Positions 11,171-19,279 of a DNA stretch of 64,000 bases are shown here, piece after piece. Both the position numbers and the translations under genes were made by a program. Each line of letters opens with the position of its first letter. The first letter of the stretch is position 1. The DNA is from Ligilactobacillus hayakitensis DSM 18933 = JCM 14209 (GTDB taxonomy: Bacteria > Bacillota > Bacilli > Lactobacillales > Lactobacillaceae), in contig NZ_BAML01000002.1 in the NCBI RefSeq assembly GCF_000615845.1, forward strand, positions 43,829 to 107,828, in the 5' to 3' direction. The notes under the pieces were generated by a model. That model did no database searches, was not told the DNA's origin, and saw only the letters and a list, made by a program, of their open reading frames with translations.

Positions 11171-12715
11171 ATGAGTATATTAGAAGTTGAAAATTTAACG
11201 ATGTCATTTGCGGATAAGCAACTTTATAGTGATGCAAGTTTTCGCTTAAATAAAGAAGATCATATGGGAATTATTGGTCAAAATGGGGCTGGTAAATCAA
11301 CTTTAATTAAGATTATTACAGGCCAAGAATTACCTGATGAAGGAAAGATTAAATGGCAAAACGGAACAAAAATTGGCTATCTCGACCAATATGCTGAATC
11401 TGCCCATGATTTAACGATTGAACAATTTTTGAAAAGTGCCTTTCAAGAGTTATTTGATCAAGCAACCCTGCAAGCTAAATATTATGAAGATTATGCCTTG
11501 AATTTTGATGATGAACTTTTAGAAAAGGCAGGTAAGATTCAAGAAAATCTCGAAGCGCATGATTTTTATGATATTGATACTAAAATCAATCAAGTGATGG
11601 TTGGTTTAGGGATTGATGCATTAGGTAAAGATCGTCAAGTTAGTGAATGCTCCGGGGGACAACGGTCTAAGATTATTTTGGCTAAATTACTTTTAGAAGA
11701 TCCAGATGTCTTATTATTAGATGAACCGACAAACTATTTGGATGTCGAACATATTGAATGGTTAACTGAATATTTAAATAGTTTTCGGGGATGCTTTATG
11801 GTTATCTCGCATGACTTTAATTTCTTAGAAAACATCACAAATACGATTGTCGATGTTGCCTTTGGTAAAATTACGAAATATACTGGTAGTTTCCGCCAAG
11901 CTTTAAAACAAAAAGAAGCTAAAAAAGAAATGCAACAAAAGGCTTATGAAAAACAACGCCGCCAAATCGAAAAAGATGAAGCTTATATTCGCAAGAATAA
12001 GGCCGGTTCACGTTCAAATATGGCTAAATCACGTCAAAAACGCTTGGATAAAATGGAAAGATTAGATCCACCAAGTGATGCTTTACAATCGCACTTTAAG
12101 TTCCCATATATTGAATTACTATCAGCTTCAACGCTAACAGTTAAAGATTTATCTGTTGGGTATAAAACTCCACTGTTAGAGCCGGTAACCTTTTCAATGT
12201 CACACGGGCAAAAGGTTGTTTTAAAAGGATTTAATGGGGTAGGAAAGTCAACCTTAATTAAATCGGTTTTAGGGATAATTCCTAATTTTGGTGGGAGTGC
12301 GAAATTTGTTGATAATGCCATCGTAAATTATTTTAACCAAGATTTAGATTGGGATGATAAGGAAAAAACACCGCTACAAACCATCCAAGATGAATACCCT
12401 AAGCTTGAACCTAAAACTATTCGACAACGTCTTGCCAGAGCGGGCATCAACGCGGAAAATGCGGTTAAACCAATGCATCTTTTAAGTGGGGGCGAACAAA
12501 CCAAAGTGAAGTTATGTTTGCTTGAATTAAAGCCTAGTAACTTTTTAATTATGGATGAGCCTACTAATCACTTAGATGATGAAACTAAAAATGCTTTAAA
12601 AAAGGCATTACAAACTTTCCCAGGTAACGTCTTATTAGTAACACACGAACCAGATTTTTACCAAGGTTGGGTGGATAAAATCTTTGATGTGGAATCAGTG
12701 CGAATTCAAAAATAA
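11171..12715 (+). CDS. ABC-F family ATPase
   Basis: A soluble tandem ABC ATPase of the ABC-F class, which acts on ribosomes rather than on transport. The protein has 514 residues. The first domain has Walker A GQNGAGKST (about 36-44), signature SGGQRSK and Walker B LLLLDEPTNYLD. A Lys/Arg-rich linker (about 240-300) corresponds to the P-site tip. The second domain has GFNGVGKST near 353 and LSGGEQTK. No membrane segment is present. It may be a translation factor of the YbiT/YkpA type; a resistance role cannot be inferred. AGAGGAACG precedes the ATG. Confidence 0.9.
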   Translation: MSILEVENLTMSFADKQLYSDASFRLNKEDHMGIIGQNGAGKSTLIKIITGQELPDEGKIKWQNGTKIGYLDQYAESAHDLTIEQFLKSAFQELFDQATLQAKYYEDYALNFDDELLEKAGKIQENLEAHDFYDIDTKINQVMVGLGIDALGKDRQVSECSGGQRSKIILAKLLLEDPDVLLLDEPTNYLDVEHIEWLTEYLNSFRGCFMVISHDFNFLENITNTIVDVAFGKITKYTGSFRQALKQKEAKKEMQQKAYEKQRRQIEKDEAYIRKNKAGSRSNMAKSRQKRLDKMERLDPPSDALQSHFKFPYIELLSASTLTVKDLSVGYKTPLLEPVTFSMSHGQKVVLKGFNGVGKSTLIKSVLGIIPNFGGSAKFVDNAIVNYFNQDLDWDDKEKTPLQTIQDEYPKLEPKTIRQRLARAGINAENAVKPMHLLSGGEQTKVKLCLLELKPSNFLIMDEPTNHLDDETKNALKKALQTFPGNVLLVTHEPDFYQGWVDKIFDVESVRIQK

Positions 12716-12779
12716 GCCAATTAATTAAAAAAGATATGTTAAAATAAATGGAAGAATAGTTGTTGAAAGGATAGCCTAG

Positions 12780-13526
12780 ATGAAGAAAAATAGTAATCTA
12801 ATTTATTGGATTGTTGCTGGTGTATTAGTAATTATCGCGATTTATAGTGGAGTGCACATGCATCAACTTGAAAGTAAGAATGCCGTCGTTGTTAGTAAAA
12901 AGATGAGCATGAGTTCAAGTATTTCAACGAAGCAAAAGAAAATCAAGAAGCAACAAACTCGTGGGATGGCTAAAAAAGTTGAATGGAATAAGCCATCAAT
13001 GACCATCCCATATCCTGACATGGATGCATATAAAAATGTAAAGAAAAAAGACAAGGTACGCTTAGTTGTTTCAACTAAAAAACAACGTGTATATGTGATG
13101 AGTGGACCATATATTTTATATACGATGTATGCTTCTGTCGGGAAGAATTACGAAAAACACTTACCAATTCAACATGTTACGCCTGTTGGAAAGTATAAGT
13201 TAGATCAAGCCCGTGGGCAAGAATTTTATGATGAATCACGTAAAATTGGGGGTAAGTATTGGACTTCTTACAAGGGTCCATATCACTTCCAAAGCGTGCC
13301 AATGGATAAAAACGGGAAGGTAGATCAAAAGTTAGCTGAAAGATTAGGGAAAACTAACATAACACGAAAGCATAATGTTCGCGCATATGGTTCAATTTTA
13401 TTAACTGAGCCAGATGCTAAGTGGATTTATGAGAATCTACCTGCAGGAACTAAAGTAACGATTAAAGGTAAGGATGTAATTCCGGATAACTTTAAAGATA
13501 AAAAAGAAAAAGCGGATAAAGACTAG
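12780..13526 (+). CDS. L,D-transpeptidase (YkuD)-like protein lacking the catalytic Cys
   Basis: A protein of 248 residues with an N-terminal membrane anchor (about residues 7-26), a Ser/Lys-rich linker and a YkuD-like domain from about residue 91 (KVRLVVSTKKQRVYVM). YkuD enzymes form 3-3 peptidoglycan cross-links or attach proteins through the Cys of an SHGC motif. Here the matching segment reads A-Y-G-S at residues 202-205, followed by the typical DAKWIYENLPAGTKVTI. The nucleophile is therefore Ser and the adjacent His is Tyr. It may be inactive, act as a binding module, or use Ser. The C-terminal codons recur as a fragment at 17.64 kb on the far side of the metal island. Confidence 0.8.
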   Translation: MKKNSNLIYWIVAGVLVIIAIYSGVHMHQLESKNAVVVSKKMSMSSSISTKQKKIKKQQTRGMAKKVEWNKPSMTIPYPDMDAYKNVKKKDKVRLVVSTKKQRVYVMSGPYILYTMYASVGKNYEKHLPIQHVTPVGKYKLDQARGQEFYDESRKIGGKYWTSYKGPYHFQSVPMDKNGKVDQKLAERLGKTNITRKHNVRAYGSILLTEPDAKWIYENLPAGTKVTIKGKDVIPDNFKDKKEKADKD

Positions 13527-13527
13527 T

Positions 13528-13569
13528 AAAAAAGAGGTTGAAAAATAAATTTTTTTCAGCCTCTTTTTT
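13528..13569 (+). terminator. terminator of the transpeptidase-like gene
   Basis: A-rich arm with GAGG, matching CCTC followed by six T residues, directly after the stop codon. It lies inside the left direct repeat. Confidence 0.8.
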
Positions 13570-13619
13570 AATTTTAAAGCAAGGTGTCCAATATACATAT
13601 TTGAAAGAAGACGATAAAG

Positions 13620-13660
13620 ATGATGGAACAAGCATGTACATCTATTTTAGTAGGAAAAAA
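13620..13660 (+). pseudogene. 5' stub of pepD (13 codons) at the island's left edge
   Basis: The first 13 codons of pepD (MMEQACTSILVGK, including the presumed nucleophile Cys) are present with the same upstream spacer as the real gene at 17773. After GGAAAAAA the sequence switches to unrelated island DNA. The frame then runs on into the island with no family similarity. This marks the left junction of the insertion. Confidence 0.9.
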
Positions 13661-13712
13661 ATTATACTATTTCGTTCTTTTTGGAATAAATTTGACGTTC
13701 TATAATTTAAAA

Positions 13713-13753
13713 AAACTAAAGGATAGGTGTTACTGCTACCTATCCTTTAGTTT
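13713..13753 (-). terminator. terminator of the island's leftward operon
   Basis: A 16-bp perfect stem (AAACTAAAGGATAGGT with ACCTATCCTTTAGTTT) with a 9-base loop. On the minus strand it is followed by a T run. Its 5' arm overlaps the stop codon of the last island gene. Confidence 0.85.
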
Positions 13754-14381
13754 ATTTTTTTGTTTCCTCATAAAATGGCAGTAATTCATCAAAACTTTTT
13801 AATAGACCATCAATTAACCGTTCTAATGATTGGTCAGGCTCAATTGGAATATCCTGTTTAACCAAGACCTTACGAACTTCACCTGATTTGACCTGTTTTA
13901 GTAAACTCTTTCGATTTTCTTCTGTTGCATCCATTTTGAAACTTATACCATTTTTTTGTACAAAATAATACATGTCTCCAAAAGGAAGAAGCTTCAAAAC
14001 TTTATTTTGTTTCTCTAAACTGTTTTCAGACATCCTTCTTTCTACAAAACTAACCTCAACGGAAATTCCAAAATTATCAGATTCCCCATAAAGACGAATA
14101 GCCAATGCCGAATTATCCAAATCATCGGAAGGTAACCGGAAGTAACACCAAAAATGGGGACGACATATCTGAGATTGATTCATCCATTGACTAACACGCT
14201 CTGCTTTAAATGGTTTTACCCTGTCTTCAAAAGATTTACTGATTAAACTGAATTCATCCCGGGCCTGTCGAGCGAGGTCCCTTAAATCCATCATATACTG
14301 GCGATAATTACCGGCCTTTTCCGGCTTAATATATTTTTCTCCTTGATAGGGTAGATATTCCTTTAATTTATCAAACGACAT
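13752..14381 (-). CDS. HI_0552-like protein of unknown function
   Basis: A soluble protein of 209 residues and the last gene of the island operon, starting 8 bases after the Crp/Fnr gene. The core SALAIRLYGESDNFGISVEV with FVERR and a following LEKQNKVL block resembles what I recall of the HI_0552 family, which databases sometimes label glucose-6-phosphate dehydrogenase-like. I am not sure of that match and assign no function. It has no signal peptide or membrane segment. AGGTG precedes the ATG. Confidence 0.6.
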   Translation of the reverse strand: MSFDKLKEYLPYQGEKYIKPEKAGNYRQYMMDLRDLARQARDEFSLISKSFEDRVKPFKAERVSQWMNQSQICRPHFWCYFRLPSDDLDNSALAIRLYGESDNFGISVEVSFVERRMSENSLEKQNKVLKLLPFGDMYYFVQKNGISFKMDATEENRKSLLKQVKSGEVRKVLVKQDIPIEPDQSLERLIDGLLKSFDELLPFYEETKK

Positions 14382-14389
14382 TTTTCACC

Positions 14390-15043
14390 TCATAAATCAA
14401 TTAAGCCATCTTCGTCAATAATAATTATTCTTCTACCTGAACGTTTTATCAATTTATTATCCTCAAGAAATCTAAATTTTCTAGAAAGAGTTTCAGGGGT
14501 AGTTCCTATATATCGCGCGATATCAATCATCTTCATAGGTAAACTGAACCGATAATCGTTCGCTACTTTTGACAGATCCAAGAGGTAGTTCGCTAAACGT
14601 TGCTCAACACGCTCCATAGATAAAATATGGGCCTGCTTTTCTACTTGAATCATCTTTTGCGCACTTAATTCAAATAATTTAAGAGCTATTTGTGGATTTC
14701 TAAGCATTATTTGATCAAAATCTTGTTTACTTAATCTACAAATTTCAGTTGTTTCAAGAGTTTTACCAAAAAGAGATTCATTTTTAATACCGAACAACTG
14801 ATTCTCACCCTCATAGCCACCTGGTTCAACAACCCGTAAAAGCTGTTCATCACCATTTGTAGACAGTTGGAATACTTTCATACTTCCGAAAGCCACGATG
14901 TCCAGATTTTCATCTCCTGGTCTAAAAACAATTTCATTTTTTTTAAATTGTTTATGTTGTGCCAATCTATTAATTTTAATCTGTTCATCTTCTGACAGAT
15001 GATTAAATAATGGTACAAGTGTTACACAAATATGTTGAACCAT
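14390..15043 (-). CDS. Crp/Fnr-family transcription regulator
   Basis: A protein of 217 residues with an N-terminal cyclic-nucleotide-binding-type beta roll (about 20-115), a long dimer helix (about 125-155) and a C-terminal winged helix. Its recognition segment reads TPETLSRKFRFLEDN. E..SR in this helix is the signature that reads TTGAT half-sites. Only two Cys residues are visible (C6 and one in TEICRL), so a classical four-Cys oxygen-sensing [4Fe-4S] cluster is unlikely. A thiol switch or another ligand is possible, as in Flp proteins of lactic acid bacteria. It is third in a four-gene unit that begins with an FNR box, so it probably activates itself and the ATPase gene. Confidence 0.9.
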   Translation of the reverse strand: MVQHICVTLVPLFNHLSEDEQIKINRLAQHKQFKKNEIVFRPGDENLDIVAFGSMKVFQLSTNGDEQLLRVVEPGGYEGENQLFGIKNESLFGKTLETTEICRLSKQDFDQIMLRNPQIALKLFELSAQKMIQVEKQAHILSMERVEQRLANYLLDLSKVANDYRFSLPMKMIDIARYIGTTPETLSRKFRFLEDNKLIKRSGRRIIIIDEDGLIDL

Positions 15044-15070
15044 GTATAGCCTCCTTCTAATTAATAAAAC

Positions 15071-15349
15071 CTATTCTTGAGATAATTCATCAAATTGTTT
15101 TAATAGCTGATAAGTTTTAGTAAGTGTCTCACAAGCATCATCTGGAATTGTATAATCTTTTGTAAGAGCTCTTAGTTCTGAAAATTCATTTGATAGGTCC
15201 AAATTATTATCCTTAATTTTATGTTGAATTGTTTCATAAACTTTGCGAACATCAAAGACTTCTGGATGATTTTTCCCATGAGCTTTTGTAATAGCATTTG
15301 TATATAGATCAAGCATCTCATCATTTGCTTCAAAAAATTGTTTTAACAT
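15071..15349 (-). CDS. short Ric-like di-iron protein (Fe-S repair family)
   Basis: A protein of 92 residues, all helical by composition, with the segment TKAHGKNHPEVFDVRKVYE and a later YTIPDDACETLTKTY. This matches my recollection of the short 'Ric' proteins related to the C-terminal part of ScdA/YtfE, which repair iron-sulfur clusters after oxidative or nitrosative damage. His and Glu residues in HGKNHPE are candidate iron ligands. Identification is from memory and moderately secure. A good AGGAGG site precedes the ATG. The gene lies between the HMA protein and the FNR-type regulator, which suggests a redox or NO stress theme. Confidence 0.6.
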   Translation of the reverse strand: MLKQFFEANDEMLDLYTNAITKAHGKNHPEVFDVRKVYETIQHKIKDNNLDLSNEFSELRALTKDYTIPDDACETLTKTYQLLKQFDELSQE

Positions 15350-15363
15350 TGTACTACCTCCTA

Positions 15364-15594
15364 TTATTTTTCTGATACTTTTAGGACATCATAGCCAATT
15401 GCTTGCACTGCCTTCACAATTTCATTAACGTTTGTCACACTAGCGTCAAAATTTACTTTTGCCTTACTGGCATTGAATAGAACTTTGACACTTTCCTTAT
15501 CGACACCTGTTACACTTTTAATGGCTCCCTCAATTTTTTGCATACATGTTGGACAAGCCAGTGTTTCAAGCTGTAGTATAGCTTTTTTCATCAT
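15364..15594 (-). CDS. heavy-metal-associated (HMA) domain protein, CopZ-like
   Basis: A protein of 76 residues forming one ferredoxin-like HMA domain with the metal site C14-P-T-C17 in the usual first loop, and GYDVLKV near the end. Such proteins deliver a soft metal to a P1B ATPase. The ATPase encoded just upstream has no N-terminal HMA domain of its own, so this stand-alone domain may be its partner. It is the first gene of a four-gene leftward unit with its own FNR-box promoter. AAGGAAG precedes the ATG. Confidence 0.85.
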   Translation of the reverse strand: MMKKAILQLETLACPTCMQKIEGAIKSVTGVDKESVKVLFNASKAKVNFDASVTNVNEIVKAVQAIGYDVLKVSEK

Positions 15595-15622
15595 TTTTAC
15601 TTCCTTTCCTTATTATGTCTTT

Positions 15623-15664
15623 AGTATAGTGCGATATTTAGAATAAAAAATTGATTTCTATCAA
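15623..15664 (-). promoter_or_regulatory. class II FNR-type promoter of the HMA-ric-crp unit
   Basis: On the minus strand a perfect TTGAT-N4-ATCAA box (15651-15664) is followed by TATACT (15623-15628). The box centre lies 29.5 bp upstream of the -10 hexamer, about -41.5 from the predicted start. No good -35 is present, as expected for an activator-dependent promoter. Confidence 0.85.
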
Positions 15665-15670
15665 GAATCT

Positions 15671-17521
15671 CTATTTTCTTTTATACTTTAAAAGCCTCAT
15701 AGCATTCAAAATAACTACGAGAATGCTACCTTCATGAACAAACATACCAATTGCCATATTCATCCACGAACTTGAGAGGATACTGATAAGAAGAACTACT
15801 ACAACTAACAATGCAATGAAGATATTTTCAATCATATTACGTCGTGTAGCTTTAGCCAACCCAATCGCATGAGGGATTCTGTGAAAATCCGAATTCATCA
15901 AAACAACATTTGAAGTTTCAATGGCAACATCTGTACCGTTTCCCATGGCAATTCCAATATCTGCTAAGGCCAATGATGGGCTATCATTAATACCATCTCC
16001 GACAAATGCTACTATTTCTCCACTTGCCTGACGTTTTCTCACAAATTCTGCCTTGTCTTCTGGTAGTAGATGACCATAAGCCTCGGTTAAGCCTAACTGA
16101 TTAGCAACTAAATCAACTGTGCCTTGATTATCTCCAGATAATAAAATGAGATTTTTTACTCCCATATTTTTAAGCGTCTCTAAATCCTCTTTGACTCCTT
16201 GTCTAATTTGGTCGCGAATTCCTACAACAAGAGCTATTTGGCCATCAATAGCAGTTAGGACAATTGAATTTCCTTTTGCTTCCATTCCTGCTATGTCGCT
16301 CTTCATCTGGTTAGTGAATGGAATATTATATTGATTCATCAAGTAAGAGTTCCCAACGAGAACTTGGTGATTTTGAATACGAGCAACAATGCCACCACCT
16401 TGAATGACCTCTGTTGAGTCAATTACCCTTACTACAGAATCTGAGTAATAGTTCAGAATTGCTTTCGCGAGCGGATGATCTGATTCTCTCTCAACACTAG
16501 CCAGTAAGCTCTCAGCAAGGCTCCTATCACTGCTATAATAGATTGTCTGTGCAACCTGAGGGTTACCATAAGTTAATGTTCCTGTTTTATCAAATAACAT
16601 TGTATCAACTTTACTAAAGTTTGTAATGACATCACTACCTTTAAATAAAATGCCATGTCGTGCGCCGTTTCCAATCCCTGACACATTTGAAACTGGTACG
16701 CCAATAACCAGTGCACCGGGACATCCAAGAACCAAAATAGTAACGGCTAACTCAATATTGCGGCTAATAAGCCAAACAATAATCGCTAACACTAAAACTG
16801 AAGGAGTATAGTATTTTGAAAATTGGTCAATAAACCTCTCAGCTTTTGACTTGCTGTCCTGTGCTTCTTCTACTAATTCAATAATTTTCCCAAAAGTTGT
16901 ATCTTCCCCAATCTTCTCAGTACGTATTTGTATAGTGCCATTTTCAAGAATGGTACCAGCAAAAACTTTATCGCTTAAATCTTTAGAGACTGGGATAGAT
17001 TCGCCCGTAATACTTGCTTCATTTGCAGTACCAGAGCCAAATATCACTTCACCGTCAACTGGGATCTTTCCACCAGTTTTTACTAAAAGAATATCTTCTT
17101 CATTAACTTCTTCAACTGACACCTCTTCAAAGTCACCATTGTGTAGTTTACGAAAAGTAGTCTCTGGTACCATCTCCACGAGATTCTTAATCGCAGAACG
17201 TGTCTTGGCTAATGTTCTTTGTTCTAAGTATGCGCCAAATAAGAAGAGAAAAGCTACAATAGCTGATTCTTCAAACTCTTTAATAACAAATGCCCCTAAA
17301 ATAGCAAGAGTTACTAAGAGATCGATGCTAATTACCTTAACTCTAAGAGCTTGATAGGCTTGAACAAAAATTGGTAAACCACCAACTAATGAAGCTACAA
17401 ACAGTAGATAAGTTGAGCTCTGCTCACTACTAAAGAACCATTTGGATGAAAAAGCAAGTATAATAAGAACACCAGTTATTGCTGTTAACCAATTTCGATA
17501 ACGTGATAACAATTTTTGCAT
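15671..17521 (-). CDS. heavy-metal P1B-type ATPase with CPG motif
   Basis: A membrane pump of 616 residues. It has TGE at 172-174 (actuator), phosphorylated Asp in DKTGT at 311-315, the SDHPLA nucleotide-site motif, and GDGINDSPSLALADIGIAMG. The transport helix reads C267-P268-G269 instead of the usual CPC, CPH or SPC. The short N-terminus has no metal-binding domain. Efflux of iron, copper or zinc is possible. The CPG motif and the Ric-like neighbour make the metal uncertain. Translation starts after AAAGGAGG. A 76-bp gap with its own FNR box separates it from the downstream unit. Confidence 0.88.
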   Translation of the reverse strand: MQKLLSRYRNWLTAITGVLIILAFSSKWFFSSEQSSTYLLFVASLVGGLPIFVQAYQALRVKVISIDLLVTLAILGAFVIKEFEESAIVAFLFLFGAYLEQRTLAKTRSAIKNLVEMVPETTFRKLHNGDFEEVSVEEVNEEDILLVKTGGKIPVDGEVIFGSGTANEASITGESIPVSKDLSDKVFAGTILENGTIQIRTEKIGEDTTFGKIIELVEEAQDSKSKAERFIDQFSKYYTPSVLVLAIIVWLISRNIELAVTILVLGCPGALVIGVPVSNVSGIGNGARHGILFKGSDVITNFSKVDTMLFDKTGTLTYGNPQVAQTIYYSSDRSLAESLLASVERESDHPLAKAILNYYSDSVVRVIDSTEVIQGGGIVARIQNHQVLVGNSYLMNQYNIPFTNQMKSDIAGMEAKGNSIVLTAIDGQIALVVGIRDQIRQGVKEDLETLKNMGVKNLILLSGDNQGTVDLVANQLGLTEAYGHLLPEDKAEFVRKRQASGEIVAFVGDGINDSPSLALADIGIAMGNGTDVAIETSNVVLMNSDFHRIPHAIGLAKATRRNMIENIFIALLVVVVLLISILSSSWMNMAIGMFVHEGSILVVILNAMRLLKYKRK

Positions 17522-17546
17522 AATTTCGACCTCCTTTATTATATTC

Positions 17547-17588
17547 AGTATAACCGAGCATAGAAATATAATAATTGATTTATATCAA
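17547..17588 (-). promoter_or_regulatory. class II FNR-type promoter of the P-type ATPase gene
   Basis: A perfect TTGAT-N4-ATCAA box at 17575-17588 and TATACT at 17547-17552 on the minus strand. Box centre to -10 distance is 29.5 bp, identical to the second island promoter at 15.6 kb. Confidence 0.85.
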
Positions 17589-17635
17589 GTTTTAAAAATA
17601 CTAGGACCACGTAAAGTTTTAGTGGACGAAATTGA

Positions 17636-17813
17636 ATAAAAAAGAAAAAGCTAATAAAGACTAGTAAAAAAGCGGTTGGAAAACGAAATTTTTCCAACCG
17701 CTTTTTTAATTTAAAATCAAGGTGTACAATGAAGAAGATTAATTTATACATATTTGAAAGAAGACGATAAAGATGATGGAACAAGCATGTACATCTATTT
17801 TAGTAGGAAAAAA
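17636..17813. repeat. right direct repeat flanking the metal island
   Basis: Counterpart of 13498-13660. It begins with eight codons of a slightly diverged transpeptidase-like C-terminus (KKEKANKD, stop). A terminator follows at 17666-17707 (GCGGTTGGAAAA stem, T run). Then come the spacer with an extra 18 bp and the real pepD start. Covariation in the terminator stem relative to the left copy shows the two copies diverged before being brought together. Confidence 0.9.
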
Positions 17814-19189
17814 TGCCAGCCTTGATGGCTCAGTGATGATTGCGAGAAATGACGATACCTTTTTGCCAATCACGCCCCAAAAATTTATTATGCAAGCAGC
17901 ATATCAAAATGAAGAACGAATTTGGGAATCAAATCTGAATGGATTTAAAATGACTTTACCTAAAAATGGTTATAAAACAAGCTTTACTCCTAATGTTGAT
18001 GTTGAACATAATGGGGTGTTTGGGGAAACGTCAATTAATGAAAAAAACGTTGCGATGTCTGCAACAGAATCAGTTTATGGTAATGAAAGAGCTTTAGCGT
18101 ATGATCCATGGGTTGAAAATGGAATTGCCGAAGATTCAATTCAAAATATTGTGGCGCCTTATATTGATTCAGCGCGACGGGGTACGTTATTTAGGTGAAT
18201 TGATTGAAAAATACGGTTCTCCAGAAGGAAATGGCGTTTTATTTGCGGATAAAGATGAAGCTTGGTATATGGAAATTGTTACCGGACACCATTATGCGGC
18301 AACGCGTATCCCTGATGATGCGTATGTCATTGCGGCTAACCAAGTGGCCCAACAAGAAATCAATTTTGATGATCCTAATAATTTTATGTGGTCAAATGGA
18401 CTCCAAGAATTTGTTGCCAAACATCATCTTAACCCAGATAAGAACAGCTTTAATTTCCGTAAAATTTTTGGAACGGATACGAAAAAAGACCGTCACTACA
18501 ATACGCCAAGAGTGTGGTTTGGTCAACGATACTTTACACCAGAAGTTAAGCAAGAACCAACTTCAAGTGAATTGCCATTTATTTGCCGTGCTAATCGGCT
18601 TTTAAGTGTGGAAGATTTACAATATGTTTTAAGTTCACACTATAATGAAACTAAATATGATCCTTTGGGTAATGGAACAGAGGAAGAAAAGAAACTTTTC
18701 CGTCCAATTTCGTTGAACCGCACGCAAAATTCACACGTACTTCAATTAAGAAATACGGTTTCTAAAAAGCATAATGCTTTAATGTGGATGTGTTTTGGTG
18801 TCCCTTCATTTACACCATACGTTCCGTTTTATGCCAATGCTGATGATATTCCTGCAAGTTGGGCGAATACTCCGCTAGAATTCGATATGAACAGTGATTA
18901 TTGGATGTATCGGGCCTTATCTATGTTAGTGGAATCACACCATGTCCAATTTATTCAAGATGATATTGATTATTTAAAAGAATGTCGTCAATTACAACGA
19001 ACAATGATTGAAGCGGTTGATAACCAAGTGGCAGCTTTAGATGGTAAAAAACTAACAGAAGCATTAACAAATGCTAATGATGAAATGGTTAAAGTCATGC
19101 GTGATAAGGCAATGAAGATGATTGATCATTACTTTGTTGAAGGTCTAAAATTATCTAAATTAACTTTCAATATGGATGCTAATCTTTAA
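17773..19189 (+). pseudogene. pepD: C69-family dipeptidase PepD, frameshifted
   Basis: An N-terminal-nucleophile dipeptidase. The start MMEQACTSILVGKNASLDGS carries the nucleophile Cys6, and MIARNDD follows as in lactobacillar PepD. The first frame ends at 18198. The family sequence continues in a second frame from about 18180 (GVRYLGELIEKYGS) to 19189. The alignment of SAR.GVRYLGELIEKYG fits loss of two bases in a GA repeat near 18175-18182, giving an intact protein of about 472 residues when restored. It may be a true pseudogene or an assembly indel. The gene sits directly to the right of the metal island and keeps its start region. Confidence 0.85.
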
Positions 19190-19279
19190 AAAAAGAGAAA
19201 AATTAAGGAAAATGATTGGAAATTTTATCACTTTATAGTAGATTTAATTAGGTAAGAATTTTTGAAGGATGTGATTGCA

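Larger units (their letters stand above)
13498..13660. repeat. left direct repeat flanking the metal island
   Basis: Imperfect copy of 17636-17813. It contains the last 8 codons of the transpeptidase-like gene, its terminator (GAGG/CCTC stem at 13528-13569), the spacer, and the first 13 codons of pepD. Compared with the right copy it lacks about 18 bp in the spacer and carries scattered substitutions. Some of these are compensatory in the terminator stem (GAGG/CCTC here, GCGG/CCGC on the right). Confidence 0.9.
13661..17635. mobile_element. metal/redox island inserted between transpeptidase-like gene and pepD
   Basis: A 3975-bp unique segment between two direct repeats of about 165-178 bp. 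It carries five leftward genes and no recognisable integrase, transposase or replication gene. The left flank keeps the intact transpeptidase-like gene and a pepD stub. The right flank has a transpeptidase 3' stub and the full-length pepD. This is what a single crossover between a circular molecule carrying the locus and the chromosome would leave. Acquisition is inferred from structure; no donor is identifiable here. Confidence 0.7.

Noticed and set aside
16851..17354. A 167-codon plus-strand frame inside the P-type ATPase gene
   Set aside because: It is antisense to a well-supported ATPase, has no ribosome site and has a composition typical of a shadow frame.
17545..17784. A 79-codon minus-strand frame across the right direct repeat (and its counterpart at 13437-13631)
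   Set aside because: Both are read through the terminator and spacer of the repeated region, lack a ribosome site and are low-complexity Phe/Leu-rich shadows.
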